This document shows, piece by piece, positions 29,013-37,904 of a DNA stretch of 64,000 nt. The position numbers and the translations under genes were made by a program. The stretch comes from Saccharothrix sp. ALI-22-I (GTDB taxonomy: Bacteria; Actinomycetota; Actinomycetes; Mycobacteriales; Pseudonocardiaceae), in contig NZ_MTQP01000065.1 in the NCBI RefSeq assembly GCF_001984175.1, forward strand, positions 248,001 to 312,000. Direction: 5' to 3'. Below the pieces are notes generated by a model. The model had not been told where the DNA came from. It did no database searches and saw only the letters and a program-made list of their open reading frames with translations. The stretch's first letter is position 1. Each line of letters starts with the position of its first letter.

Positions 29013-32000
29013 TTGGAGTTCAGGGTGTTGGGGCCGGTGGAGGCCCGCGTCGAGGGCAGAACGGTGTCGGTCGGGGGGCCGAAGCCGAAGACGTTGCTGG
29101 CGTTGCTGGCGATCCACGCGGGCCGCGTCGTGTCGCTGGAGCAGTTGATCGACGCCGTGTGGGGCGAGCAACCGCCCGACCAGTCGCGCTCGTCCATCTA
29201 CACCTACGTGTCGTCGCTGCGCCGCGCGCTGGGTGACGTGCTGGCCCGCTCCGGCGGCGGGTACGTGCTGGCGGCCGAGCTGGACCAGGTGGACCTGCAC
29301 GTGTTCACCGCCGAGGTGGGCGAGGGCCGCCGCGCGTTGGCCGAAGGCGATCTGGAGGAGGCCGCCGCTCGCTTCGCCGCCGCCTCGGACGCGTGGCGCG
29401 GCGCCCCGTTGGGCGGTGCGCAGGGCGCGTGGGCCGAAGGTGAGCGCTCCCGGCTCGAAGAGTTGCGCCTCGGCGCGCTGGAGGACCGCTTCGACGCCGA
29501 CCTGGCCATCGGTCGCGGCGAGTTGTTGATCTCCGAGCTGAGTGCGGCCGTGGCGGACAACCCGTTGCGCGAACGGCTGCGCAGCCAGCTCATGCTCGCC
29601 CTGCACCAGGCGGGTAGGCAGGCCGACGCGTTGGCGTGCTACCAGGAGGGCAGACGGGTTCTGCTCGACGAGTTGGGCCTGGAACCCGGCCCGGCGCTGC
29701 GGTCCACGCACGACCGCGTCCTGCGCGGCGAGCCGGAGGCGCCCGCCGCCGAGACGCCCGGGTCCACACAGACACCGAGCCAGCTGCCCTTCGACATCGC
29801 CGACTTCACCGGCCGGGTGGACGAGCAGGAACGCCTGGTCGCCCGCCTCACCACCGCCACCGGCGCGGTGCGGGTGTGCGCGATCTCCGGTCAGCCGGGC
29901 GCGGGCAAGTCGACGCTGGCGGCGCACGTCGCGCACGTCGTCCGCGAGCACTTCACCGACGGCCAGCTGTACGCGAACCTGCGCGGCGTCCAGGCCGTGC
30001 CCGCCGACACGGCCGAGGTGCTGGCGGGTTTCCTGCGCGCCCTGGGCGTGGCGGACACCGGGATCCCGGCCGAACTGGACGAGCGGGCCCAGCTCTACCG
30101 CACCCTGGTGGCCGACCGCCGGGTGCTGATCGTGCTGGACGACGCCCACGACGAACGCCAGATCCGATCGCTCCTGCCCGGCGGGGCGACCTGTGCGGTG
30201 CTGGTGACCAGCCGGGAGCGGCTGGGCGCCTTGAGCGGCGCGGCCCAGCTGCACCTGCGCGTCCTGAACGACGAGGAAGCGGTGGAGCTGCTCGACCGCG
30301 TGGTGGGCGACGACCGGGTGTCCGCCGAACCGGAGACCGCCCAGGAGATCGTCCGGTTGTGCGGTCACCTGCCGCTGGCGCTGCGGATCGCCGGCGCCCG
30401 CCTGGCCGCCCGCCCGCGGTGGCGGCTGGCCCGCCTCGCCGAACGCCTCGGTGTGCAGCGCCGGGTGTTGCAGGAGCTGACGCTGGGCGACCTCGAAGTG
30501 CGCGGCAGCCTCGCCCTGAGCTACGACGGCCTGGCCGAGCGCGAGCGCACCGCGCTGCGACGGCTGGGTCTGCTCGACGTCTCCACGTTCGGTGGTTGGC
30601 TGATCGCGCCCCTGCTCGACTGCTCCGCGCAGGAGGCCGAGGAGGTGGTGGAACGCCTCGTCGACTCGCAGCTGCTCGACGTGGCCGCCACCGATGACGC
30701 CGCCGCCCTGCGCTACCGGATGCACGACCTGACCAGGGTGTTCGCTCGGGAACGCGGTGAGGCCGAGGAGCCGGCGGCCGAGGTGAACGCGGCCTGCACC
30801 CGTGCCGCCGCGTCCTGGCTGTCCCTGGTGGAGTTGGCGGGCAGCCACATGCCGCACGCCACGTTCGACGGCACCCCGGTCGCGCTGGACCCGCGGTACT
30901 TCGACCGCGGGGCGGCGGACGAGATCGTCGCCGACCCGGAGGCGTGGTTCGACGCCGAGCAGTCGGGCCTGGTGAGCGTGGTGGAGCGGATCAGCGAGCT
31001 GGACCTGGCCGACGTCGCCACCCGGCTCGCCGCCGTGCTGTGCTCGTCGCGGTTCTCCGTGCGCAACCTGTTCGGCCAGTGGTGGCGGACGCACTCGGCG
31101 GCGCTGGCGGCGGCTCGGCGTGCGGGGGACCGGGCGGGCGAGGCCCGGCTGCTCTCCGGCCTGGGGTGGTTGCGCTACGAGCAGGACCGCTTCGACGAGG
31201 CCGCGTCGTACTACGAGCAGGCCTTGGCGGCGTACCGGGAGGGTGGCGACGCCCGGGGTGAGGCCTCGACCCGCTTGGCCCTGAGCACCGTCCTGCGTGA
31301 GCACGGCGAACTCGTCAAAGCCCGGGAACTGCTCGACCTGGCGCTGCCGGTGCTGCGCGAGTTGGACGAGAAGCACCTGGTGGCACAGGCACTGCACGGC
31401 TTGGGACGGGTGCTGACCGAGCAGGGCGAACTGGCGGAGGCCCTGGCGGCGTGCGAGCGGACGTTGGGCGCCTACCAGGCGGTCGGCGACCGGCGCGGTG
31501 AGGCGATCGCCCTGCGCTCGGTCGGCATCGTCCACCGGGCTGCCGAACGCTGGGACGAGGCCGCCGACTTCTCCGCTCGTGCGGTGCGGGTCCTGCGCGC
31601 CCTCGGTGATCGCCTGATGTCCGCCTACGCCACGCAGGCGCTGGCCAAGGTCCGCATCCGGCAGGGCCGGGGCGACGCGGTGCGCAGCGAACTGCTCGAA
31701 TGCCTGAGCACGTGCAACGAGATGCAGGACGGCTTCGGCCAGGCGCTGGTGCTGCGCACCCTCGGCGAGTTGGAGCTGACCGCCGGCCGCCCGGACGTGG
31801 CCCGCCGCTACCTCGAACGCTCCCTGCACTGGTGGGAGGCGTTGGCACTGCCGGTGTGGCGGGCCCGGACGCTGCGGGACCTGGCCACCACCTTCGCCGC
31901 GCTCGGCGAGCCGGACGCCGCGGAGGCGTCCTGGCAGGAGGCTCTGGTGATCTTCCGCGCCCACGGCAGCCGTGAGGCCGTCGAGCCGCGTCGGGACACG

Positions 32001-32033
32001 CGTGGCGTGCCGCACGCGGACGCCATCGCCTGA
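29013..32033 (+). CDS. AfsR/SARP-type regulator with NB-ARC ATPase and TPR domains
   Basis: 1006 residues from a TTG start giving the canonical MEFRVLGPVEARVEGR terminus. Residues 1-100 form the OmpR-like DNA-binding domain (LEQLIDAVWGEQPPDQSRSS). Residues 105-245 are the BTAD domain (ALACYQEGRRVLLDELGLEP). An NB-ARC ATPase follows with Walker A SGQPGAGKSTLA (about 290) and LIVLDDAHDE. From about 640 to 1000 there are tetratricopeptide repeats (GLGWLRYEQDRFDEAASYYE, and others). AfsR-type proteins activate secondary-metabolite or developmental genes. Here the first genes downstream are secreted peptidoglycan hydrolases, separated by a strong terminator. They are possible targets, but this is not shown. 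Confidence 0.92.
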   Translation: MEFRVLGPVEARVEGRTVSVGGPKPKTLLALLAIHAGRVVSLEQLIDAVWGEQPPDQSRSSIYTYVSSLRRALGDVLARSGGGYVLAAELDQVDLHVFTAEVGEGRRALAEGDLEEAAARFAAASDAWRGAPLGGAQGAWAEGERSRLEELRLGALEDRFDADLAIGRGELLISELSAAVADNPLRERLRSQLMLALHQAGRQADALACYQEGRRVLLDELGLEPGPALRSTHDRVLRGEPEAPAAETPGSTQTPSQLPFDIADFTGRVDEQERLVARLTTATGAVRVCAISGQPGAGKSTLAAHVAHVVREHFTDGQLYANLRGVQAVPADTAEVLAGFLRALGVADTGIPAELDERAQLYRTLVADRRVLIVLDDAHDERQIRSLLPGGATCAVLVTSRERLGALSGAAQLHLRVLNDEEAVELLDRVVGDDRVSAEPETAQEIVRLCGHLPLALRIAGARLAARPRWRLARLAERLGVQRRVLQELTLGDLEVRGSLALSYDGLAERERTALRRLGLLDVSTFGGWLIAPLLDCSAQEAEEVVERLVDSQLLDVAATDDAAALRYRMHDLTRVFARERGEAEEPAAEVNAACTRAAASWLSLVELAGSHMPHATFDGTPVALDPRYFDRGAADEIVADPEAWFDAEQSGLVSVVERISELDLADVATRLAAVLCSSRFSVRNLFGQWWRTHSAALAAARRAGDRAGEARLLSGLGWLRYEQDRFDEAASYYEQALAAYREGGDARGEASTRLALSTVLREHGELVKARELLDLALPVLRELDEKHLVAQALHGLGRVLTEQGELAEALAACERTLGAYQAVGDRRGEAIALRSVGIVHRAAERWDEAADFSARAVRVLRALGDRLMSAYATQALAKVRIRQGRGDAVRSELLECLSTCNEMQDGFGQALVLRTLGELELTAGRPDVARRYLERSLHWWEALALPVWRARTLRDLATTFAALGEPDAAEASWQEALVIFRAHGSREAVEPRRDTRGVPHADAIA

Positions 32034-32044
32034 TCAGCTCTTCG

Positions 32045-32079
32045 AAAAGGGCCGGGGACACGACGTCCCCGGCCCTTTT
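32045..32079 (+). terminator. Strong terminator after the AfsR-like gene
   Basis: A 15-bp perfect stem (AAAAGGGCCGGGGAC and its complement) with a five-base loop, the distal arm ending in TTTT. It can work in both directions. Confidence 0.9.
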
Positions 32080-32190
32080 CCGTGCTCCCGCACCGGCCTG
32101 AAGAACACCTCAAAGCCCGCTTTGAGGTTTCTCCGAGGTCTCGGCGACAGGGTTGTCCCAACACCGGGTCAGCAACCCCAAGGAGCCGAA

Positions 32191-33657
32191 GTGAAGGTCC
32201 TCACCAGCAAGTACGCCACCAGGGCGGTCACCACCTCCGTAGTGGCGGGTCTCCTCACCGCCGGTCTCACGGCCGGTCTCGCGAACCAGGCGAGCGCCGC
32301 CGAGCTTCCCGCCGGCGGGAGCCGCGTCGCCGTCCTGGACGCCAGCGGCAACCTGCACGTCAAGGCGGGCACGCTCGGGGCGGACTGGGAGATGAACGTC
32401 GCGACCGGCGTCGGCAAGGTCGAGGTAGCCGGTGATCGGATAGGCGTGCTGGGTGCCGACGGCGTGCTGTGGGTGAAGGAGGGCGGCCTCAAGGCGAGCT
32501 GGGACAACCAGGGCGGCGGCGTCAAGGACTTCCGCCTCGCCGGCAACCGCATCGGCATCGTCCGGACCGACGGCACCGCGGCCGTGAAGGACGGCGGCCT
32601 CGACGCGGGCTGGGCGGAGCAGACCTACGACGTGCGGGAGCTGGAGCTCACGCCGACCCGGATCGGTGTCCTCGGCAACGACGGCTCGGTCAGCGTCAAG
32701 GAGGGCCTCCTCAACGCCGGTTGGGTGCCTCAGGGCTCCGGCGTGCGGGACCTGGAGCTGTCAGGCGACCGGATCGGGATCCTGCGCACCGACGGCACGG
32801 CCGCGGTGAAGGAGTCGAACCTCTGGGGCGACTGGGTCGAGCAGACCGGCGGGGTCACCGACCTGGAGCTGTCCGGCAGCCGCGTCGGCGTCGTGCTCAC
32901 CAACGGCCTGGCCACGGTCAAGGAAGGCAACCTCCACGCGGACTGGGTGCCCCAGGTCGGTGAGGTGCGGGACATCGAGATCTCCGGTGACCGCATCGGC
33001 GTCGTGCTCACCAACGGCACGGCCACGGTCAAGGAGGGCACCCTCTGGGCCGACTGGGTCCCGCAGACCGGCGGCGTCCAGCAGTTGCGCCTCGCCACCG
33101 CCGGGCCCGGCTCCACCAGCGGCCACGTCACGATCAACGACATCACCGCGATCTACGGGTCCGTGTACGCCACGGACACCGTCGCCGCGGGACTGCCGAG
33201 CCTGAACCAGGTGATGGCCGAGAAGGGCATCACCACCCCCACCCGCAAGGCCGCGTTCGTGGCCACGCTCAAGCACGAGAGCGGCTTCCGCTACAACGCC
33301 GGCGAGGCGGGCAGCACCCACAAGTACCGCGGTCGCGGCTTCATCCAGTTGACCGCTGACTACAACTACCAGGCCGCGGGCACCAGCCTCGGCCACGACT
33401 TCCTGAACAACCCGTCCGACGCCGCGTCGCTCGCGTGGAGCGCCAAGATCGCCGGCTGGTACTGGACCGTCGCCCGCAACATCAACGCCTCCGCCGACGC
33501 CTACGACATGGGCGGCGTCGGTCGGGCCATCGGCTACTCGCCCGCGCTCGACCCGACCGAGTCGAACAGCCGCTGCACCTCGTACAAGCGCGCGCTCGCC
33601 CACTTCAACGGCGGCAGCCTGCCCGTCGCCGAGAGCTCCATCAAGTGCAACCGCTGA
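32191..33657 (+). CDS. Secreted seven-repeat propeller protein with C-terminal GH19-like lysozyme domain
   Basis: 488 residues. The Sec signal peptide ends in ANQASA (cleavage after about residue 36). Residues 43-300 hold seven repeats of about 37 residues following the pattern G-x-R-I-G-V-L-x-x-D-G-T-x-x-V-K-E-G-x-L-x-x-x-W. This is consistent with a seven-bladed beta-propeller, probably a sugar-binding module. Residues 310-488 resemble GH19-type chitinase/endolysin domains (TLKHESGFRYN with a likely catalytic Glu, then YRGRGFIQLTADYNYQAAG). It should cut peptidoglycan or chitin outside the cell. GTG start with AGGAG five bases upstream. The next gene, 55 bases on, carries the same propeller. 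Confidence 0.85.
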   Translation: MKVLTSKYATRAVTTSVVAGLLTAGLTAGLANQASAAELPAGGSRVAVLDASGNLHVKAGTLGADWEMNVATGVGKVEVAGDRIGVLGADGVLWVKEGGLKASWDNQGGGVKDFRLAGNRIGIVRTDGTAAVKDGGLDAGWAEQTYDVRELELTPTRIGVLGNDGSVSVKEGLLNAGWVPQGSGVRDLELSGDRIGILRTDGTAAVKESNLWGDWVEQTGGVTDLELSGSRVGVVLTNGLATVKEGNLHADWVPQVGEVRDIEISGDRIGVVLTNGTATVKEGTLWADWVPQTGGVQQLRLATAGPGSTSGHVTINDITAIYGSVYATDTVAAGLPSLNQVMAEKGITTPTRKAAFVATLKHESGFRYNAGEAGSTHKYRGRGFIQLTADYNYQAAGTSLGHDFLNNPSDAASLAWSAKIAGWYWTVARNINASADAYDMGGVGRAIGYSPALDPTESNSRCTSYKRALAHFNGGSLPVAESSIKCNR

Positions 33658-33712
33658 ACCCCTGACCACCGCTGAGCACACCGAACCACCGCAATCCGAG
33701 AGGAACACGAAG

Positions 33713-35116
33713 ATGTCCATCAAGACGACCGTCCGCCGCACCGTGACCGCCGCACTCGCCACCGCCGTGCTGGCCCCCGTGCTGGCCCTGGCTTCGATCG
33801 GCTCCGCCGTCGCCGACGGCCGAACAGACATCCGTGACCTGGCCAGAGCGAACATCAACCACAAGACGTGCGACATGAACAGCCTCGGTGTCAGGGGTTA
33901 CATGGGTAGCTGCGAGGCGGCCCACGCGTGGTGCGCCGACTTCGCCCGCTGGGTGTGGCGGAACGCGGGGTTCAGCATCGACCGCCTCAACGCCGGCGCC
34001 GGCAGCTTCTACCTCTACGGCCAGAACAACGGCACCCTGCACATCGACCCGGGTTACGTCCCGCAGATCGGTGACGCGGTGGTGTTCGGCTACGTGGGCA
34101 ACTCCTCGGCCGAGCACGTCGCGCTGGTCGACACCGTCAACGGCACCTCGATGACCACGATCAACGGCAACTTCGGTGGCACGCCCTTGACCTCCTCGGT
34201 CCGCTACGCCACCGGTGGCGCCAGGGTCGGCCAGTACGTGGGCAGCCAGAGGATCTCCGCCTTCGTCAGCCCGGCCGGTGCCGGCGATTCCGCCCGGGCC
34301 CTGACCAAGCGGATCGGCGTGCTGACCGAGGGCAAGGTGTTGGGCAAGCAGGGCGACCTCGATGCCGGCTGGGCGAATCCGATCCACGGCGGCGGCGTCG
34401 TCAAGTCGAAGTTCGACGGTGACATGGTCGGCGTCCTGGACAGCGCCGGCGTGCTGTGGGTCAAGCAGGGGGTCTACGAGCAGGACTGGTTCCGCCAGAC
34501 GGAGAACGTGAAGGACTTCGCGCTGGAGTCGGCCACCGGCCGGGTCGGCGTGGTGTTCAACGACGGCAGCGCCACCGTGAAGGAAGGCGGCCCCCAAGGT
34601 CACTGGGTTCCGCAGGGCACCGGCGTCGCCGAGCTGACCATGTCGGGCGACTGGATCGGCGCGGTGACCACCGAGGGCAAGGCGTTGGTCAAGCAGGGTG
34701 GCCTGAAGGCGGACTGGACGGACCAGACCGCCGGCGTGAAGCGCCTGGAGATCGACGCGAAGGCCGGCCGGATCGGCGTGCTGACCGTCGACGGCAGGGT
34801 CGTGGTCAAGGACGGCGGCCTGAACGGCACCGACTGGGTCGAGCAGGCGCCGAACGTGGTCGACTTCGAGCTGTCGGGCACCTGGATCGGCGTGGTGCAG
34901 TCCGGCGGCACGGCGTCGGTCAAGGAAGGCGCACTGCGGGCGGAGTGGGGCAGCAGGCTCGACGGCATCAAGGACGTCGAGATCGACGCGGCGATCGGCC
35001 GGCTCGGCTTCCTGCGCACCGACAACACCCTCGTCGCGAAGGACGGCGGTATCTACGGCACCCAGTGGCGCGAGGTGACGCCCGGGGTGACCAGCTTCCA
35101 GGTCACCAGCTACTGA
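33713..35116 (+). CDS. Secreted CHAP amidase/endopeptidase with C-terminal seven-repeat propeller
   Basis: 467 residues. The signal peptide ends near ASIGSAVA (residue 34). Residues 36-185 form a CHAP domain, with the catalytic Cys in HAWCADFARWVW and the His in AEHVALVDTV. It cleaves peptide cross-bridges or the amide bond of peptidoglycan. Residues 198-467 contain seven repeats of 37-40 residues (RIGVLTVDGRVVVKDGGLNG and similar) of the same type as the upstream protein, but placed after, not before, the catalytic domain. The ATG has a GAGAGGA site. The two genes form one operon. Confidence 0.87.
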   Translation: MSIKTTVRRTVTAALATAVLAPVLALASIGSAVADGRTDIRDLARANINHKTCDMNSLGVRGYMGSCEAAHAWCADFARWVWRNAGFSIDRLNAGAGSFYLYGQNNGTLHIDPGYVPQIGDAVVFGYVGNSSAEHVALVDTVNGTSMTTINGNFGGTPLTSSVRYATGGARVGQYVGSQRISAFVSPAGAGDSARALTKRIGVLTEGKVLGKQGDLDAGWANPIHGGGVVKSKFDGDMVGVLDSAGVLWVKQGVYEQDWFRQTENVKDFALESATGRVGVVFNDGSATVKEGGPQGHWVPQGTGVAELTMSGDWIGAVTTEGKALVKQGGLKADWTDQTAGVKRLEIDAKAGRIGVLTVDGRVVVKDGGLNGTDWVEQAPNVVDFELSGTWIGVVQSGGTASVKEGALRAEWGSRLDGIKDVEIDAAIGRLGFLRTDNTLVAKDGGIYGTQWREVTPGVTSFQVTSY

Positions 35117-35147
35117 ACCTGGCGGTAACCGAACCTGACAGATCCGC

Positions 35148-35180
35148 GGTGGGCCCCCGACCGAGCGTCGGGGGCCCACC
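35148..35180 (+). terminator. Hairpin after the CHAP gene
   Basis: A 14-bp perfect stem (GGTGGGCCCCCGAC and its complement) with a five-base loop and no T-run. It lies 11 bases before the ribosome site of the next hydrolase, so it may attenuate rather than end transcription. Confidence 0.7.
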
Positions 35181-35201
35181 CGTGGTTGCCGGAGGTGCCC
35201 C

Positions 35202-35672
35202 TTGCCGTTCGAGATCACCCGGACCGAGGTCCTGCTCCGGGCCGCCAGCTGGGTGGACGTGCCGTACAGCCAGACCGCGTTCCACACCAACCGCCACGGC
35301 ACCTACCGCACGGACTGCTCCGGGTTCGTGTCGATGGCGTTCGGGTTGCCCGACGTGCCGCGCGGCGGGTTGAACACCGTGGACCTGATCGCGGTGAGCA
35401 CCCCGATCGGCAAGGACGAGCTGCTACCCGCCGACGTGCTGATCGACCCGACCGGAGACCGCACCACCCGGCACGTGGTGCTGTTCGAGAGGTGGGCCGA
35501 CGCGGAGCGCACCCACTACCTGGGCCGCGAGCAGTGCGGCAGCCTGGGCACGGTGCGCCGCACGCTGGTCTACCCGTACGGAAGCGGGCAGGCCGGGTAT
35601 CGACCGTATCGGCTCAACCACGTCCGTGACCTCGACCACGTGTTGGTCGGCACCACTGAGCAGGACTTTTAG
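35202..35672 (+). CDS. NlpC/P60-like cysteine peptidase without signal peptide
   Basis: 156 residues. YRTDCSGFVSMAFGLP carries the catalytic Cys and TRHVVLFERW the His of the NlpC/P60 superfamily, and a C-terminal YRPYRLNHV segment is typical of this small group. Relatives as I recall them from actinomycetes are exported. This copy begins directly with the catalytic domain (MPFEITRTEVLLRAASWVDV) and has no signal sequence. It may stay in the cytoplasm, leave by another route, or be released on lysis. The TTG start follows GGAGG. It is the third cell-wall hydrolase in a row. Confidence 0.8.
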   Translation: MPFEITRTEVLLRAASWVDVPYSQTAFHTNRHGTYRTDCSGFVSMAFGLPDVPRGGLNTVDLIAVSTPIGKDELLPADVLIDPTGDRTTRHVVLFERWADAERTHYLGREQCGSLGTVRRTLVYPYGSGQAGYRPYRLNHVRDLDHVLVGTTEQDF

Positions 35673-35725
35673 ATTTTCTTGAGGCGCCACTACGACGATA
35701 ACCGCCCGCGAGGGCAGTGGTGGTC

Positions 35726-35754
35726 GGAGGCGCGGTCGAGGGGTCCGCGCCTCC
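35726..35754. terminator. Bidirectional terminator between convergent genes
   Basis: A 10-bp perfect stem (GGAGGCGCGG / CCGCGCCTCC) with a nine-base loop lies between the NlpC/P60 gene and the convergent alpha-glucosidase. Confidence 0.6.
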
Positions 35755-35762
35755 CCACACGG

Positions 35763-37358
35763 CTAGACCAGCCAGACGGCCGTGTCCGGTGGCAGCTGGT
35801 TCCCGGCCATCGGGCCGCTGGCCAGCAGCACCTCGCCGGGCGGCAGCGGGACCGGACCACCGGAGGTGTTCAGCGCGCAGATCAGACCGCCGCCCTTGCG
35901 GCGGAACGCGAAGCACCCGGCCGGTGCGCCGTACCACTCCAGCTCGTCACCGTTGAACGCGCCGTGCGATTTCCGCAGCTCCAGCGCGTGCCGGTAGAAC
36001 GAGAGCATCGAGCGGGGGTCTTCCAGCTGCGACTCGACGGTCAGCCCGGCCCACTCGTTGGGCTGCGGCAGCCAGGTGGTCACGGCCTCCGAGAAACCGA
36101 ACGGCGGCGTGTCGCCCTCCCACGGCAGCGGCACCCGGCACCCGTCCCGCCCGCGCTGGGTGTGCCCGGACCGCAGCCAGATCGGGTCCTGCAACGCCCA
36201 CTCCGGCAGCTCCACGTCGGGGAGCCCCAGCTCCTCGCCGTTGTACAGGTAGACCACGCCGGGCAGCGCCAGTTCGACCAGCGTCATCGACCGGGCCCGC
36301 TGGGCGCCGAGCCCGCCGCCGCCGTACCGGGTCACGTGCCGCGTCACGTCGTGGTTGGACAGCGTCCAGGTGGGAGGCGTGTCCATGCCTCGGACGGCAC
36401 CCAGCGAGTGCTCGATGGCCACCCGCACGCCGTCCGCGTCGAACGGCGCCTCGACCAGCCGGAAGTTGAACCCGAGGTGCAGCTCGTCGGGCCGCACGTA
36501 CCGGGCGAACCGCTCGTCGTCCTTGACCCAGATCTCACCGACGGCCATCCGGCCGGGGTACTCGTCGATGACCTTGCGGATCATCCGGTGCACCTCGTGC
36601 ACCCCGTCGTTGTCGAACCGGGGGTCCAGCGAGTTGTCGTGCATCACGCCGGACCCGAGCTCGGCCCGCGGGTCGAGGTTGGGCAGGCCGTAGGGCTTGG
36701 CCATCCCGTGGGCCACGTCGATGCGGAACCCGTCCACGCCGCGGTCCAGCCAGAACCGCAGCGTGCGCGCCAGGTCCGCCGCGACCTCGGGGTTGTCCCA
36801 GTTCAGGTCGGGCTGCTCGGGCGCGAACAGGTGCAGGTACCACTGCCCGTCCGGGACCCGGGTCCACGCCGAACCGCCGAACTGGCTGGGCCAGTTGTTC
36901 GGCGGCACGGACCCGTCGTACCCGCCGCCGTCGCGGAAGATGTACCGGTCCCGTTCGACCGAACCCGGCCCGGCGCGCAGCGCGGCCTGGAACCAGGCGT
37001 GCCGGTCGCTGGTGTGGTTCGGCACCAGGTCGATGGTGACGCGGAGGTTGTGCGCGTGCGCCTCGGCGATCAGCCGGTCGAACGCGGCCAGGTCCCCGAA
37101 CAGCGGGTCCACGTCACGAGGGTCGGCCACGTCGTACCCGTGGTCGGCCATGGGCGAGCTGAAGAACGGTGTGAGCCAGAGGGCGTCCACACCGAGCAGT
37201 TCGAGGTAGCCGAGCCGGGAGCGGATGCCGTCGAGGTCGCCCACGCCGTCACCGTTCGCGTCGGCGAATGATCGGACGTAGACCTGGTAGAAGACGGCGT
37301 CACGCCACCAGGCGGAGTCGTCGGCGATCTCTGGCTGCAGGTCGGAGGATCGTCGCAC
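35763..37358 (-). CDS. Second alpha-glucosidase (GH13)
   Basis: 531 residues, closely similar in architecture to the enzyme at 24344. [20 protein letters not shown] opens the barrel. The nucleophile is in GFRIDVAHG, the acid/base in AVGEIWVKDDERF and the third Asp in LSNHDVTRHV; NGEELGLPDVEL follows. There is no signal peptide, so it is cytoplasmic. GTG start with a weak ribosome site. No cre-like operator was found upstream, so its control may differ from the 24-kb locus. It probably hydrolyses short maltodextrins or isomaltose. Confidence 0.92.
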   Translation of the reverse strand: MRRSSDLQPEIADDSAWWRDAVFYQVYVRSFADANGDGVGDLDGIRSRLGYLELLGVDALWLTPFFSSPMADHGYDVADPRDVDPLFGDLAAFDRLIAEAHAHNLRVTIDLVPNHTSDRHAWFQAALRAGPGSVERDRYIFRDGGGYDGSVPPNNWPSQFGGSAWTRVPDGQWYLHLFAPEQPDLNWDNPEVAADLARTLRFWLDRGVDGFRIDVAHGMAKPYGLPNLDPRAELGSGVMHDNSLDPRFDNDGVHEVHRMIRKVIDEYPGRMAVGEIWVKDDERFARYVRPDELHLGFNFRLVEAPFDADGVRVAIEHSLGAVRGMDTPPTWTLSNHDVTRHVTRYGGGGLGAQRARSMTLVELALPGVVYLYNGEELGLPDVELPEWALQDPIWLRSGHTQRGRDGCRVPLPWEGDTPPFGFSEAVTTWLPQPNEWAGLTVESQLEDPRSMLSFYRHALELRKSHGAFNGDELEWYGAPAGCFAFRRKGGGLICALNTSGGPVPLPPGEVLLASGPMAGNQLPPDTAVWLV

Positions 37359-37415
37359 GAGAGGTCATCCTGCCATTCGCGGCGGAGACCAAGTCCCCGT
37401 TCGGGTGATCAAGAA

Positions 37416-37802
37416 TCACACCCACGCGTTCATCATGCTGTTCGCGGCCATCTCCAGGTACGCCCAGAGCTGCTCACGGTGCTCGGGAGCGAGATCAACC
37501 GAGTCGACTCCCACTTTGGCACAACGCAACCAGGCATCCCGCTCAATGGGACCGATCACGAACGGAGCGTGTCGCATCCGCAACCGAGGATGACCGCGGG
37601 TGTCGGAGTAGGTGTGCGGGCCGCCCCAGTACTGCATGAGGAACAGCCGGAACCGCTCCTCGGCGGGACCCAGGTCCTCTTCGGGGTACAGCGGACGCAG
37701 GACGGGATCGTTGGCCACTTCCTCGTAGAAGCGCGCGACGATCCGGTGGAACGTCTCGTACCCGCCCACTGCTTCGTAGAAGTTCTCCGGAGGAGTGGTC
37801 AC
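37416..37802 (-). CDS. Truncated haemoglobin, group II (GlbO-like)
   Basis: 128 residues, the usual trHbO size. [20 protein letters not shown] begins the 2-on-2 globin fold. [20 protein letters not shown] carries the CD-region Tyr and Trp. The proximal histidine lies in [14 protein letters not shown]. Group II proteins bind oxygen and react with peroxide or nitric oxide. The GTG start at 37802 has GGAG about 12 bases upstream. It stands alone between the alpha-glucosidase and the MscS gene, all on the minus strand. Confidence 0.92.
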   Translation of the reverse strand: MTTPPENFYEAVGGYETFHRIVARFYEEVANDPVLRPLYPEEDLGPAEERFRLFLMQYWGGPHTYSDTRGHPRLRMRHAPFVIGPIERDAWLRCAKVGVDSVDLAPEHREQLWAYLEMAANSMMNAWV

Positions 37803-37904
37803 CCCTCCATCCTGCCTCAGCCACCGAGAGGTGCCCCACGCCGACCCCCGGCGGCTCAGGACGTCGGCGGGGTGGAGGGGGCCGAATCCAGCGGACTGGG
37901 CGGG

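Noticed and set aside
29013-35672. Secondary-metabolite gene cluster around the AfsR-like regulator
   Set aside because: No biosynthetic core enzyme (PKS, NRPS, terpene cyclase or RiPP modifying enzyme) is present within the window.
32191-35672. Prophage lysis cassette
   Set aside because: There is no holin, no phage structural or integrase gene, and the first two enzymes have Sec signal peptides with normal host codon bias.
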